Source: Streptomyces massasporeus
GTDB lineage: Bacteria; Actinomycetota; Actinomycetes; Streptomycetales; Streptomycetaceae
Assembly: GCF_014648995.1 (NCBI RefSeq)
Contig: NZ_BMSE01000002.1
Coordinates: 868,001 to 932,000, forward strand
Length of the DNA stretch: 64,000 nucleotides
Direction of reading: 5' to 3'
Position numbers and translations under genes: made by a program. Each line of letters starts with the position of its first letter. Position 1 is the stretch's first letter. This document shows positions 1 through 9,407 of this stretch, piece by piece. The notes under the pieces are model-generated. The model ran no database searches. It was not told the origin of the DNA and was given only the letters and a program-made list of their open reading frames with translations.

Positions 1-1520
1 TCCAGCTTCTCCCGGGTCGCCCGGTCGTAGACGCCGAGTTCGTCGCTCTGGACGCCGCGTGACCACTGGTAGGTGCGGACCGCGTCCGCCAGGCGGTCGT
101 CGAAGGAGCCGTCGGCGTCGTCGTCGTAGAGGTACAACTGGCGCAGGCGGAGCTGGAGTTCGGTGACCTCCGGGCCGCGGTCGCCGAGCCGCAGGACAGT
201 GGGGCCGGCCTTCTGGCGGCCGTTGTCCGGGGGTGCCTGCTCGGGGCCGGTCGCCGAGCCGGACGGCTGCGGAGCCGACGGTGAGGGCGACTGCGACGGG
301 CTCGCCGAGGCACTCGGCGCGGACGACGACGGCGAGGCGGACGGGCTCCCGCTGCGGGACGGCGACGGCGGCGGTGCGGCCGGTGCCGGGGGAGCGGCCG
401 AGGCGCTGCCCCGCGGGGGCGTGGACGCCGCGCTGCTCGACGGGGCGTCCGGCACGCTCGCGCGGATGTCGTCCGGCAGGGCGGTGTCGCGGGACGGACT
501 CTCGTAGGAGAACAGCCCGCTCGCGTACCCGGCCGCCGCGACGACGGCCACGCAGGCACCGGCCGCGGCGACGAGGAGGTTCCGGCGCCGTCGCCCGGGC
601 CTCCGCGCGCCGGACCCGCCCGCTTCCGCGGCGCCGCGATCCGCCCCCGCCGTGCCGTCGAACATGCGCAGATCGGTGACGCTCGGCTCGGTCGCGGCGG
701 GAGCCAGGGGCGTCGGAAGCGCCGAGCCGGCGGAGGCCGCCGGCAGTACGGCGGTCGCGTCCGGGTCGACGGGGCGCAGGGGCACGGTGGCCTCGGCGGG
801 AGAGGGCGTCCGGGCGGCACGGGGGGCCTCGGAGTGCGGGAGGCTCCCGGCGCTGGCCGACGCGGCGGCCGGGCCCGGTGTGGCTCCGGCCGGAGACTGC
901 GAAAGCGTTCCGCCGGTGTCCGTCGCGGCCCGGCCCGGTGTGCCTTCGGCTGCGGGCCCGGGGTCTTGGGGCCGGGGTGCCTCTGCAGAACCGTTTCCCG
1001 GCGGCCGGAATCCGGCCCCGTACGGGGGTGTGGCGCCCTTGCCCGTTGCGGTTGGACCCTGCGTGCCCTCGGGCGTCTGCCCGGGGCCCTGGGCCCGCGT
1101 TGCCTCTACGGAACCGTTTCCCGGCGGCCGGGGGGCGTCTCCGTACGGAAGGGCGGCGGTGTCGTCCGCTGCGGCTCGGCCTCGTGCGCCCTCGGCCCTC
1201 GCACCGGGACCCTGGGCGGGTGATGCTTCCGCCGCGCCGGTTCCGGGCCGCAGGGCGGTGTCGTCCATGGCGTGCGGGGTGGGCTCGACGGAGTCGTTCG
1301 CGGGTGCCGTACCCCCGTCCGGACCGCCGGAGGCCCCGGCGTCGATCTCCACGTACGGGCGGATCCGCAGCGGGTCGAAGTCCTCCGCTGCCGCCGCCTC
1401 GGCCGTGCGGGCGTCGCGGAGGGCCTCGGCGGCACGGTGCGTGCAGGCGCAGGCGGGGGTGTTGTCCCGCTGTCTGGGTGCGCCGCACTCCGGGCACGGG
1501 TGGCCGTTGGGCGGTTCCAC
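1..1520 (-). CDS. Membrane-anchored peptidoglycan-binding-domain protein (partial, runs off left edge)
   Basis: At least 506 residues are visible and the C-terminus lies beyond the left edge. The N-terminus is a short Cys-rich segment (CPEC, then CAC) resembling a zinc ribbon. A long Pro/Gly/Ala-rich cytosolic region follows, with three imperfect 41-residue repeats. A basic stretch and one membrane helix lie near positions 517-590. The exported part begins with a Ser/Pro/Ala-rich linker and then a PG_binding_1-type domain (EVTELQLRLRQLY, positions 170 and below) that continues past the edge. The start is GTG at 1520, with a GGGAGGAA ribosome site just upstream. Such proteins are thought to bind the cell wall; nothing enzymatic is visible. 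It is divergent from the exporter at 1680. Confidence 0.85.
   Translation of the reverse strand, partial: MEPPNGHPCPECGAPRQRDNTPACACTHRAAEALRDARTAEAAAAEDFDPLRIRPYVEIDAGASGGPDGGTAPANDSVEPTPHAMDDTALRPGTGAAEASPAQGPGARAEGARGRAAADDTAALPYGDAPRPPGNGSVEATRAQGPGQTPEGTQGPTATGKGATPPYGAGFRPPGNGSAEAPRPQDPGPAAEGTPGRAATDTGGTLSQSPAGATPGPAAASASAGSLPHSEAPRAARTPSPAEATVPLRPVDPDATAVLPAASAGSALPTPLAPAATEPSVTDLRMFDGTAGADRGAAEAGGSGARRPGRRRRNLLVAAAGACVAVVAAAGYASGLFSYESPSRDTALPDDIRASVPDAPSSSAASTPPRGSASAAPPAPAAPPPSPSRSGSPSASPSSSAPSASASPSQSPSPSAPQPSGSATGPEQAPPDNGRQKAGPTVLRLGDRGPEVTELQLRLRQLYLYDDDADGSFDDRLADAVRTYQWSRGVQSDELGVYDRATREKL
991..1265 (-). repeat. 123-bp (41-codon) imperfect tandem repeat inside the peptidoglycan-binding-protein gene
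   Basis: The string CCGTTTCCCGGCGGCC starts at 991 and again at 1114, and a degenerate copy (CCGGTTCCGGGCCG) starts at 1237. The spacing is exactly 123 bp each time. In protein the unit reads roughly PPGNGS-[VA]EA-x-[RP]AQGPG. The repeats fall in the disordered cytosolic linker. Confidence 0.8.
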
Positions 1521-1628
1521 GCGTTCCTCCCTCCCCTCGCGAACTCCAGAGATTATCCAGATCTTCTCCACAGTGCGGTCGAGGAGCCCCCGGAAGCACA
1601 GCTTCCAAAAGGGCCCGGCGGGCCATAA

Positions 1629-3731
<2,103 letters not shown>

Positions 3732-3733
3732 CG

Positions 3734-4225
3734 TCAGGCCAGCTCCTTGCTGAACCAGTGCTCCGCGTACCGGTCGTCGTTGTGGGGTGCGGTCTCCGTG
3801 TAGCCGAGGCGGGCGTAGAGGCCGCGGGCCTCGACGAGGTCGCCGCGGGTGTCGAGGATCATCCGGGCGGCGCCGAGCGCGCGTGCGGCGTCCTCGGCGG
3901 CCCGGACCAGGAGCGGGGCGCCGCCCCGGCCGCGCATCGGCTCGTGCAGGAACACCCGCTTGAGCTCGGCGGTGGTGCCGTCCAGCAGCCGTACGCCTGC
4001 GGTGCCGGCCGGCTCACCGCCGTACCGGGCGACCAGCAGCCTGCCACGCGGGGGCGCGAGGTCGGTGCCCGGCTGGGCGGCGATCTCCCGCTCCAGCTCG
4101 GCCGGTTCGGTCCGGCGCCCCTCGTGCAGCAGGTACCAGCGGTCGCTGACCTCGGTGTAGTACGCCCGCCACAGCGCGGCGGCCACGGGGGAGTCGTACG
4201 GCTCCGGAGCCACGGTCCAGGTCAT
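3734..4225 (-). CDS. GNAT family N-acetyltransferase
   Basis: This 163-residue single-domain protein is of the acetyl-CoA-dependent GNAT fold. The acetyl-CoA loop appears as MRGRGGAPLLVRAAE (R-x-x-G-x-G/A type). It is followed by the usual LDTRGDLVEARGLYARLGY helix-strand that closes the fold, and it ends near HWFSKEL. The acceptor substrate cannot be read from sequence. An in-frame ATG at 4234 lies too close to AGGAG (2 nt), so ATG 4225 at about 10 nt is chosen. It converges on the exporter gene. Confidence 0.85.
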   Translation of the reverse strand: MTWTVAPEPYDSPVAAALWRAYYTEVSDRWYLLHEGRRTEPAELEREIAAQPGTDLAPPRGRLLVARYGGEPAGTAGVRLLDGTTAELKRVFLHEPMRGRGGAPLLVRAAEDAARALGAARMILDTRGDLVEARGLYARLGYTETAPHNDDRYAEHWFSKELA

Positions 4226-4395
4226 GGACCGCATTCTCCTCAGGCACCCCACCGGACACGCAAGCGAATAGTCCCGGCCACCCGTTCGCGCCCCGGTTGC
4301 GCCCGGGAGCCGTTTGGAGACGGGCTTTGGGGACACCCGACGGGCGAACCGGCTCGCGAGGAGAGCCGGTTGGGCCGAGAACCCGGAAGGCATTC

Positions 4396-5091
4396 ATGTC
4401 CACTGGCCTGATCATTGCTCTGATCGTGATAGCGGCGGTCGTCATCATCGCGGCCGTCATGACCCTGCGCGCCCGCGGGCCTCGGCGTGGCCCGAGCCTG
4501 AAGCGGCGCTTCGGACCCGAGTACGACCGGGCCGTGGCCCGGCACGACGGCGACGCCAAAGCGGCCGAGCGCGAGCTGACCGAGCGCGTCCAGCGCCACG
4601 GCGACCTGCGCGAGCGGTCGCTGGAGCCGGCGCAGCGCGAGCAGTACGAGGCGCGCTGGACGGCCGCGCAGGAGCGGTTCGTCGACTCGCCGCGCGAAGC
4701 CGTCGCCGAGGCGGACCGGCTGCTCGCCGAGGTCGCCGGTGTCCGGGGCTTCCCGGACGGCGGGCAGTACGAGGAACAGCTGGCCGCGCTGTCCGTGCAC
4801 CACGCCCACCACGTGGACGGCTACCGGCGCGTGCACCGCGCGGCGCATCTGCGCGCGGAGGACGCCCGCGACGGCGGCCAGGGCACGGAAGACATGCGCG
4901 AGGCCTTTGTGGCGGCCCGCGCCCTGTTCGAGGAGCTGGTGAAGCCGGTCCGCCACGACGGCGGCGGTCACACCGGCGGACGGCACGACGGCGGCCGCGA
5001 GCGCGCCGAACTGAACGGGGGCCGCAAGGCTCCGGCCCGCGGCGGTCACATGCCGTGGGCGATGAACCGACGTCAGGCGAAGGAGAGTTGA
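4396..5091 (+). CDS. Single-pass membrane protein with long charged cytosolic domain
   Basis: A 231-residue protein. One N-terminal membrane helix (residues 4-22, Ile/Val/Ala-rich) is followed by a highly charged, mostly helical region with many Arg/Glu/Ala, then a His/Gly-rich tail. Segments such as FVDSPREAVAEADRLLAEV resemble FVDGPRAAVEEADHVLEEI in the next gene, so the two proteins share a short helical module. The start is ATG at 4396 with GGAAGG 5-10 nt upstream. It forms an operon with the gene at 5096 (4-bp gap). No enzymatic motif is seen; the function is unknown. Confidence 0.8.
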   Translation: MSTGLIIALIVIAAVVIIAAVMTLRARGPRRGPSLKRRFGPEYDRAVARHDGDAKAAERELTERVQRHGDLRERSLEPAQREQYEARWTAAQERFVDSPREAVAEADRLLAEVAGVRGFPDGGQYEEQLAALSVHHAHHVDGYRRVHRAAHLRAEDARDGGQGTEDMREAFVAARALFEELVKPVRHDGGGHTGGRHDGGRERAELNGGRKAPARGGHMPWAMNRRQAKES

Positions 5092-5095
5092 GGCA

Positions 5096-5881
5096 ATGAC
5101 CGACATGACCCGACCGCCGGGCGACCACACGCCGGACGCCCGCGGCGAGAGCGTCCTGGGCACCGGCCACCGCACGACCGCGCCGGGCACGGACCACGAC
5201 ACGGCCCGGGACCTGGACGCGGACCGCGGCGCCACGCGCGGCATCGAGACCGACCGCGGCGCCCCGCACGGCACCGACGCGGACCGCGCCGCGGCGCACG
5301 GCACCGACGTACCCGCTGCCGACCGGCACGGTACGGACCTTCCGGGCACCGACCGGCACGGCACGGACCTGCCCGGCACCGACCGGCACGGTACGGACCT
5401 TCCGGGCACCGACCGGCACGGTTCCGACGTGCCCGGCAACGACCGGCACGGCACGGACCTGCCCGGCACCGACCGGCACGGCACGGACCTGCCCGGCACC
5501 GGTCGGCACGACACGGACCGGCTCGGTGGCGAAGTGCACCGCGGCGACCACGGCACCGGCCCCGACAAGGTCGGCTCCGCCAAGAACCGGGCGCACCTCC
5601 TCGGCCACGACGACTCCGACAAGTTCGGCTCGCAGTTGCAGCACGCCGTCGCCGGGTTCGTCGACGGGCCCCGGGCCGCCGTCGAGGAGGCCGACCACGT
5701 GCTGGAGGAGATCGCGGCTCGCTTCACCGAGGCCGTGACACAGCGCCGTCGCACCCTGCGCCACTCCTGGCAGTCCGTCGAGGGCGGCGAGGGCAGGTCG
5801 GTCTCGTCGGCCGACACCGAGCAGCTCCGGCTGGCCCTGAAGGACTACCGCGAGCTGGCCGAACGGCTGCTGCACGTGTGA
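5096..5881 (+). CDS. Hydrophilic protein with ten-residue tandem repeats
   Basis: A 261-residue soluble protein. The first 140 residues are low-complexity and dominated by a decapeptide DRHGTDLPGT repeated in tandem. The C-terminal 100 residues (from about KNRAHLLGHDDSDKF) form a conserved-looking helical domain with FVDGPRAAVEEADHVLEEI, related to a segment of the upstream neighbour. The start is ATG 5096 with AGGAGAG upstream. It lies 4 bp after the membrane-protein gene and is probably co-transcribed. The repeat number may vary between strains (inference). The function is unknown. Confidence 0.8.
   Translation: MTDMTRPPGDHTPDARGESVLGTGHRTTAPGTDHDTARDLDADRGATRGIETDRGAPHGTDADRAAAHGTDVPAADRHGTDLPGTDRHGTDLPGTDRHGTDLPGTDRHGSDVPGNDRHGTDLPGTDRHGTDLPGTGRHDTDRLGGEVHRGDHGTGPDKVGSAKNRAHLLGHDDSDKFGSQLQHAVAGFVDGPRAAVEEADHVLEEIAARFTEAVTQRRRTLRHSWQSVEGGEGRSVSSADTEQLRLALKDYRELAERLLHV
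5222..5530 (+). repeat. 30-bp tandem repeat array encoding DRHGTDLPGT
   Basis: Clear units begin GACCGGCAC at 5321, 5351, 5381, 5411, 5441 and 5471, with a degenerate unit at 5501, all exactly 30 bp apart. Three diverged units starting GACCGCG lie upstream at 5222, 5252 and 5282, on the same 30-bp period. Confidence 0.92.
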
Positions 5882-5903
5882 TCCGGGGGGCATCCCCCGG
5901 TCG

Positions 5904-6311
5904 TCAGTGCTCCGCCCGGCGCTCCCGCCACTGCCGTACGACGTCCTCGACGTCGTACGGCTTCTTTCCCAGCGGGGGGCCGGGCGGCGGCTTGAACATC
6001 ATCTCGCGGACCTTGTCGTTGATCTCGCCGATGATCTTCCGGACGATCCGCTCCGAGGGGGCCGCGAGCGCGGCCTCCAGCGCGTCCTCCGCCTCCTTGC
6101 GCAGTGCCAGCGTGGGCGGGAGGACGGAGAAGCCCTCGCGGGCCATCTTCCGCTTGACCCACCACAGTTCGTCGTAGGTGCTCTCGATGTCGCGGGGGAG
6201 GGGTTCGCCCGCGCCCGGCAGCCGTTCGAACTCCCCGCGCGTCTCCGCGTCACGGATCTGCTTGTCGACCCAGGACTCGAAGTCGACGCCTGGTGGCTTT
6301 CGCTCGGTCAT
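5904..6311 (-). CDS. DUF1992 (DnaJ-like subfamily C member 28-type) domain protein
   Basis: A 135-residue protein that is almost entirely the DUF1992 domain. It begins with a W-V-D-KQI-R-A segment (DFESWVDKQIRDA), then EFERLPGAGEPLP, and ends in a KxxYDVEDVVRQWRERR helix. The domain is found alone in bacteria and fused to J-domains in eukaryotes; its molecular role is not established. The start is ATG 6311. It is divergent from the FHA gene and convergent with the repeat-protein gene. Confidence 0.85.
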   Translation of the reverse strand: MTERKPPGVDFESWVDKQIRDAETRGEFERLPGAGEPLPRDIESTYDELWWVKRKMAREGFSVLPPTLALRKEAEDALEAALAAPSERIVRKIIGEINDKVREMMFKPPPGPPLGKKPYDVEDVVRQWRERRAEH

Positions 6312-6402
6312 GAGGCCATTGTGCCGGACACCGTGCGGCCAGGCGTTCTATCATTCGGCGGGCTTGCAGTCCCACCCAGGACGTCTCGGACAAGGAGCGC
6401 AC

Positions 6403-6795
6403 GTGCTCGAACTCACCATGGCCACCGTCGCGGAGGCGGAGGCGGGAGCCACGGCCGGCATGCTCATGGCCGACGCGCCGAGCGAGCCGGGCGCGGTGCT
6501 GCGGGTGGGCCGTGACAAGTCCGTGTGCCGGCTGAGCACGCCGGACGACTGGCTGTTCGTCTCCCGCGTGCACCTGGAGTTCCTGTGCGGGCCGGAGGGC
6601 ACCTGGCAGCTCACCTGGCTGCGCGGCTCCCAGCCCGACCCGTCCTCCGAAGTGCGGCTGACCATGGGGGAGTACGTCCAGCCCCTCGCCTACGGCGGTA
6701 CCGTCCCGCTGCCCAGGGGCGGCAGCGGCGAGATCATCATCCAGGACCGCACCGCCCCGCGCAGCGTCAACGTGGGCTTCTACCACGAGGTGTGA
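6403..6795 (+). CDS. FHA-like domain protein
   Basis: A 130-residue protein. The core VLRVGRDKSVCRLSTPDDWLFVSRVHLEFL matches an FHA domain: a GR turn, then an S-R-x-H turn that contacts phosphothreonine in known FHA domains. No transmembrane or enzymatic segment is present, so it is probably a phosphopeptide-binding adaptor (inference). The GTG start at 6403 has AAGGAG five nt upstream. Confidence 0.8.
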   Translation: MLELTMATVAEAEAGATAGMLMADAPSEPGAVLRVGRDKSVCRLSTPDDWLFVSRVHLEFLCGPEGTWQLTWLRGSQPDPSSEVRLTMGEYVQPLAYGGTVPLPRGGSGEIIIQDRTAPRSVNVGFYHEV

Positions 6796-6834
6796 CGGCG
6801 GGGCCGCATGCAGTGTCACGCCGGGCATCACGCC

Positions 6835-6878
6835 GCGTGAGGCAGGGCCTCAGATCGTCTGACGGCGGAGCCTCACGC
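6835..6878. terminator. Probable bidirectional terminator between FHA and O-methyltransferase genes
   Basis: GCGTGAGGC (6835-6843) pairs with GCCTCACGC (6870-6878): nine perfect base pairs around a 26-nt loop. It lies where two convergent genes end. Confidence 0.55.
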
Positions 6879-7544
6879 CAGCACGCGCGCCAGGGCGAAC
6901 CCGTCGTAGCCCTTCATGCCCACCGTCTGGATCGCGGTGCCGCTCAGCCTCGGGTGGGCGGCGATCAGCTCGATCGCGGTGCGGGTGCCCGTGACGTCCG
7001 GGGCGGTGCTGTCCGCGTCGACGACCCGGCCGCCCCGTACGACGTTGTCGAGCACGATCAGGCTGCCTGTGCTGGTGAGCCGGATCGCCCACTCCACGTA
7101 GTGCGGATTGTTGGCCTTGTCGGCGTCGATGAAGACCAGGTCGAACGGGGGCGGGTTCTCGTCGGCCAGCTTGGGCAGCGACTCCAGGGCCGGACCCACC
7201 CGCACCTCGACCAGCTTGTCCAGGCCGGCGCGGGCGAGGTTGCGGACGGCGACCTCGGCGTGCCGCGGGTCGTACTCCAGGGAGACCAGCCGCCCGTCGG
7301 CGGGCAGGGCGCGGCCCAGCCAGATGGTGCTGTAGCCGCCGAGCGTGCCGATCTCCAGGATGTGGCGGGCGCCCTGGATCTGGGCGAGGAGCTGGAGGAG
7401 CTTGCCCTGATTTCCCGCGACGTTGATGTGCGGAAGCCCGGCGGCGTCGCTTTCTCGCAGGGCGGCCGCCAGGGCTTCGTCGTCCGGTGCGAGGTGGGCG
7501 GTGAAGTAGGCGTCGACCTCGTCCCAGACGTGCGACTCGCTCAT
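6873..7544 (-). CDS. O-methyltransferase (class I, catechol/caffeoyl-CoA type)
   Basis: A 223-residue SAM-dependent methyltransferase of the Methyltransf_3 family. Visible motifs are ILEIGTLGGYSTIWLGRAL (SAM-binding motif I), LEYDPRHAEVA (acidic residue contacting ribose), VFIDADKANNPHY (the D-A-D-K metal/catalytic motif) and LIVLDNVVRGGRV. Family members methylate catechol-like hydroxyls using a divalent metal. The physiological substrate here is unknown. The ATG at 7544 has AGAGGTGC upstream. A palindrome lies 15-53 bp upstream. Confidence 0.92.
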   Translation of the reverse strand: MSESHVWDEVDAYFTAHLAPDDEALAAALRESDAAGLPHINVAGNQGKLLQLLAQIQGARHILEIGTLGGYSTIWLGRALPADGRLVSLEYDPRHAEVAVRNLARAGLDKLVEVRVGPALESLPKLADENPPPFDLVFIDADKANNPHYVEWAIRLTSTGSLIVLDNVVRGGRVVDADSTAPDVTGTRTAIELIAAHPRLSGTAIQTVGMKGYDGFALARVLA

Positions 7545-7558
7545 GCACCTCTACCTTT

Positions 7559-7597
7559 CGTCAGCATAGTTAGCATCCCTAACTACTGGCGCTGACG
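7559..7597 (-). promoter_or_regulatory. Nested palindrome upstream of the O-methyltransferase gene
   Basis: TAGTTAG (7567-7573) and CTAACTA (7579-7585) are perfect inverted repeats around a 5-nt spacer. An outer pair, CGTCAGC (7559-7565) and GCTGACG (7591-7597), flanks them. This suits a dimeric repressor operator. A terminator for the upstream transporter gene is the alternative. Confidence 0.5.
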
Positions 7598-7633
7598 AAG
7601 ATAGTTGGTGCGCGGGTCGCTGTCAGCGGGATT

Positions 7634-9019
7634 TCACTCGGCGTGTCGACCCGCCACCGAGGGCGCCGAGCCGGGCAGCGGGCGCCCCGCCGACTCCGTC
7701 ATCCGCCACACGGCGAAACCGCCGATCACGGCCGCCGCCATCATGTAGTACGCGGGCATCATCATGTTCCCGGTCGCGCCGATCAGGGCCGTGACCACCA
7801 GCGGGGTCGTGCCGCCGAACAGGGACACCGAGACGTTGAAGCCGATCGACAGCGAGCCGTAGCGGACCTTCGTCGGGAACAGCGCCGGCAGCGCGGAGGG
7901 CATCGACGCCGTGAAGCAGACCAGCAGCATGCCGAGGGCGCCCATGCCGAGCGCGACCGCGAGCAGGCTGCCCTCGCGGATCAGCAGCAGGGCCGGGACG
8001 GACAGCAGCAGGAAGCCCGCGCAGCCGGTGGCGATCACGGGGCGGCGGCCGACGCGGTCGGTCAGCGCCCCGGCGAACGGCTGGACGATCATCATCACGG
8101 CCATCACGCCGAGGACGACCAGCAGGCCGTGCGTCTCGTCGTAGTGGAGCTGGCCGGTCAGGTAGCTCGGCATGTACGACAGCAGCATGTAGTCGGTGAC
8201 GTTGAAGACCAGCACCAGGCCGACGCAGAGCAGCAGCGCGCGCCACTGGCCGGTGACCATCTCGCGCAGCGGCGTCTTCGGGCGGTTGTTCTCGGCCTTC
8301 TCGGCCTCGGCCGCGAACGCCGGGGTCTCCTCCAGGCGCAGCCGCAGGTAGAGGCCGATGATGCCCATCGGGCCCGCGATCAGGAACGGGATGCGCCAGC
8401 CCCAGGAGGTCAGGTCGTCGGCGGAGAGCAGGGCGGTCATGATCGTGACCAGGCCCGCGCCGCCGATGTAGCCGGCCAGCGTGCCGAACTCAAGCCAGCT
8501 GCCGAGGAAGCCGCGCCGCTTGTCGGGGGCGTACTCGGCGATGAACGTGGAGGCGCCCGCGTACTCGCCGCCGGTGGAGAAGCCCTGCACGAGCCGCGCC
8601 ACGAGGAGCAGGATCGGCGCGCCGACACCGATCGTCGCGTACGACGGGATCAGACCGATCGCGAAGGTGCCCGCCGCCATCATGATCATGGTGAGGGCGA
8701 GGACCTTCTGGCGGCCGACGCGGTCGCCGAGCGGGCCGAAGACCATGCCGCCGAGGGGGCGGACCAGGAAGGCCGCGGCGAAGGCGCCGAACGTGGAGAG
8801 CAGCTGGGCGGTGGGGTTGCCCGAGGGGAAGAAGACCTTGCCCAGCGTGACCGCGATGTAGCTGTAGACGCCGAAGTCGAACCACTCCATCGCGTTGCCC
8901 AGCGCGGCCGCCTTCACGGCGCGCTTGACGAGCGCGGGGTCGGTGACGGTGGGGTCGGGGGTCTTCGCCTTGCGGGACTTCACGAGGGACGCGGGGGCGA
9001 CGACTGAGGCAGTCGACAA
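7634..9019 (-). CDS. MFS transporter, metabolite:H+ symporter (MHS/ProP-like) family
   Basis: A 461-residue, 12-helix transporter. Family hallmarks are the N-terminal GNAMEWFDFGVYSY segment, FGPLGDRVGRQKVL (motif A) and LVQGFSTGGEYAGASTFIAEY. These place it with the ProP/KgtP/shikimate metabolite:H+ symporters, importers of osmolytes or organic acids. The start is TTG at 9019 (AGGTAGG 12 nt upstream); a shorter start cannot be excluded. The O-methyltransferase follows after 89 bp on the same strand. Confidence 0.88.
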   Translation of the reverse strand: MSTASVVAPASLVKSRKAKTPDPTVTDPALVKRAVKAAALGNAMEWFDFGVYSYIAVTLGKVFFPSGNPTAQLLSTFGAFAAAFLVRPLGGMVFGPLGDRVGRQKVLALTMIMMAAGTFAIGLIPSYATIGVGAPILLLVARLVQGFSTGGEYAGASTFIAEYAPDKRRGFLGSWLEFGTLAGYIGGAGLVTIMTALLSADDLTSWGWRIPFLIAGPMGIIGLYLRLRLEETPAFAAEAEKAENNRPKTPLREMVTGQWRALLLCVGLVLVFNVTDYMLLSYMPSYLTGQLHYDETHGLLVVLGVMAVMMIVQPFAGALTDRVGRRPVIATGCAGFLLLSVPALLLIREGSLLAVALGMGALGMLLVCFTASMPSALPALFPTKVRYGSLSIGFNVSVSLFGGTTPLVVTALIGATGNMMMPAYYMMAAAVIGGFAVWRMTESAGRPLPGSAPSVAGRHAE

Positions 9020-9407
9020 GACTCGCTCGCCTACCTTTCGACGGGGACAGGGACGCGGTCCCGCGCGGCGGCGCTGTCGTACGGGCCGAAAAAGCGACGA
9101 TAGGCGAATTTGATCCGCTTACGGGCGGTACGGCGTTGGCTGCATACTGCACGTAAATCGGCGCTGTGCTGGTGCTTCTGCCCCGCAGGAGGCGGTTCAC
9201 AACCGATCTTCATGTGACCCTTATCGCTTCCTCGCTGCTTCCTCGTCGCTTCCGCGCCGCCTCCGCGAGAGGCCGTCACGCCGCCTGCGCACGGTCGATG
9301 CCGCCCGCGCCTCCTTCCCCGAAGCTGCACGATCCCCATAGGGTTCGCAGGAGGAATATCCACATTCGGGACATATGAGATGGACTGGTGCGGGAGGCCG
9401 ACGAGGC
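9020..9407. promoter_or_regulatory. Divergent intergenic region (about 390 bp)
   Basis: It separates the MHS transporter from the GT87-PAP2 gene and must carry both promoters. No convincing gene or RNA is visible. GCAGGAGGAA at about 9347-9356 looks like a strong ribosome site, but it lies about 18 nt before ATG 9375. Confidence 0.4.
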
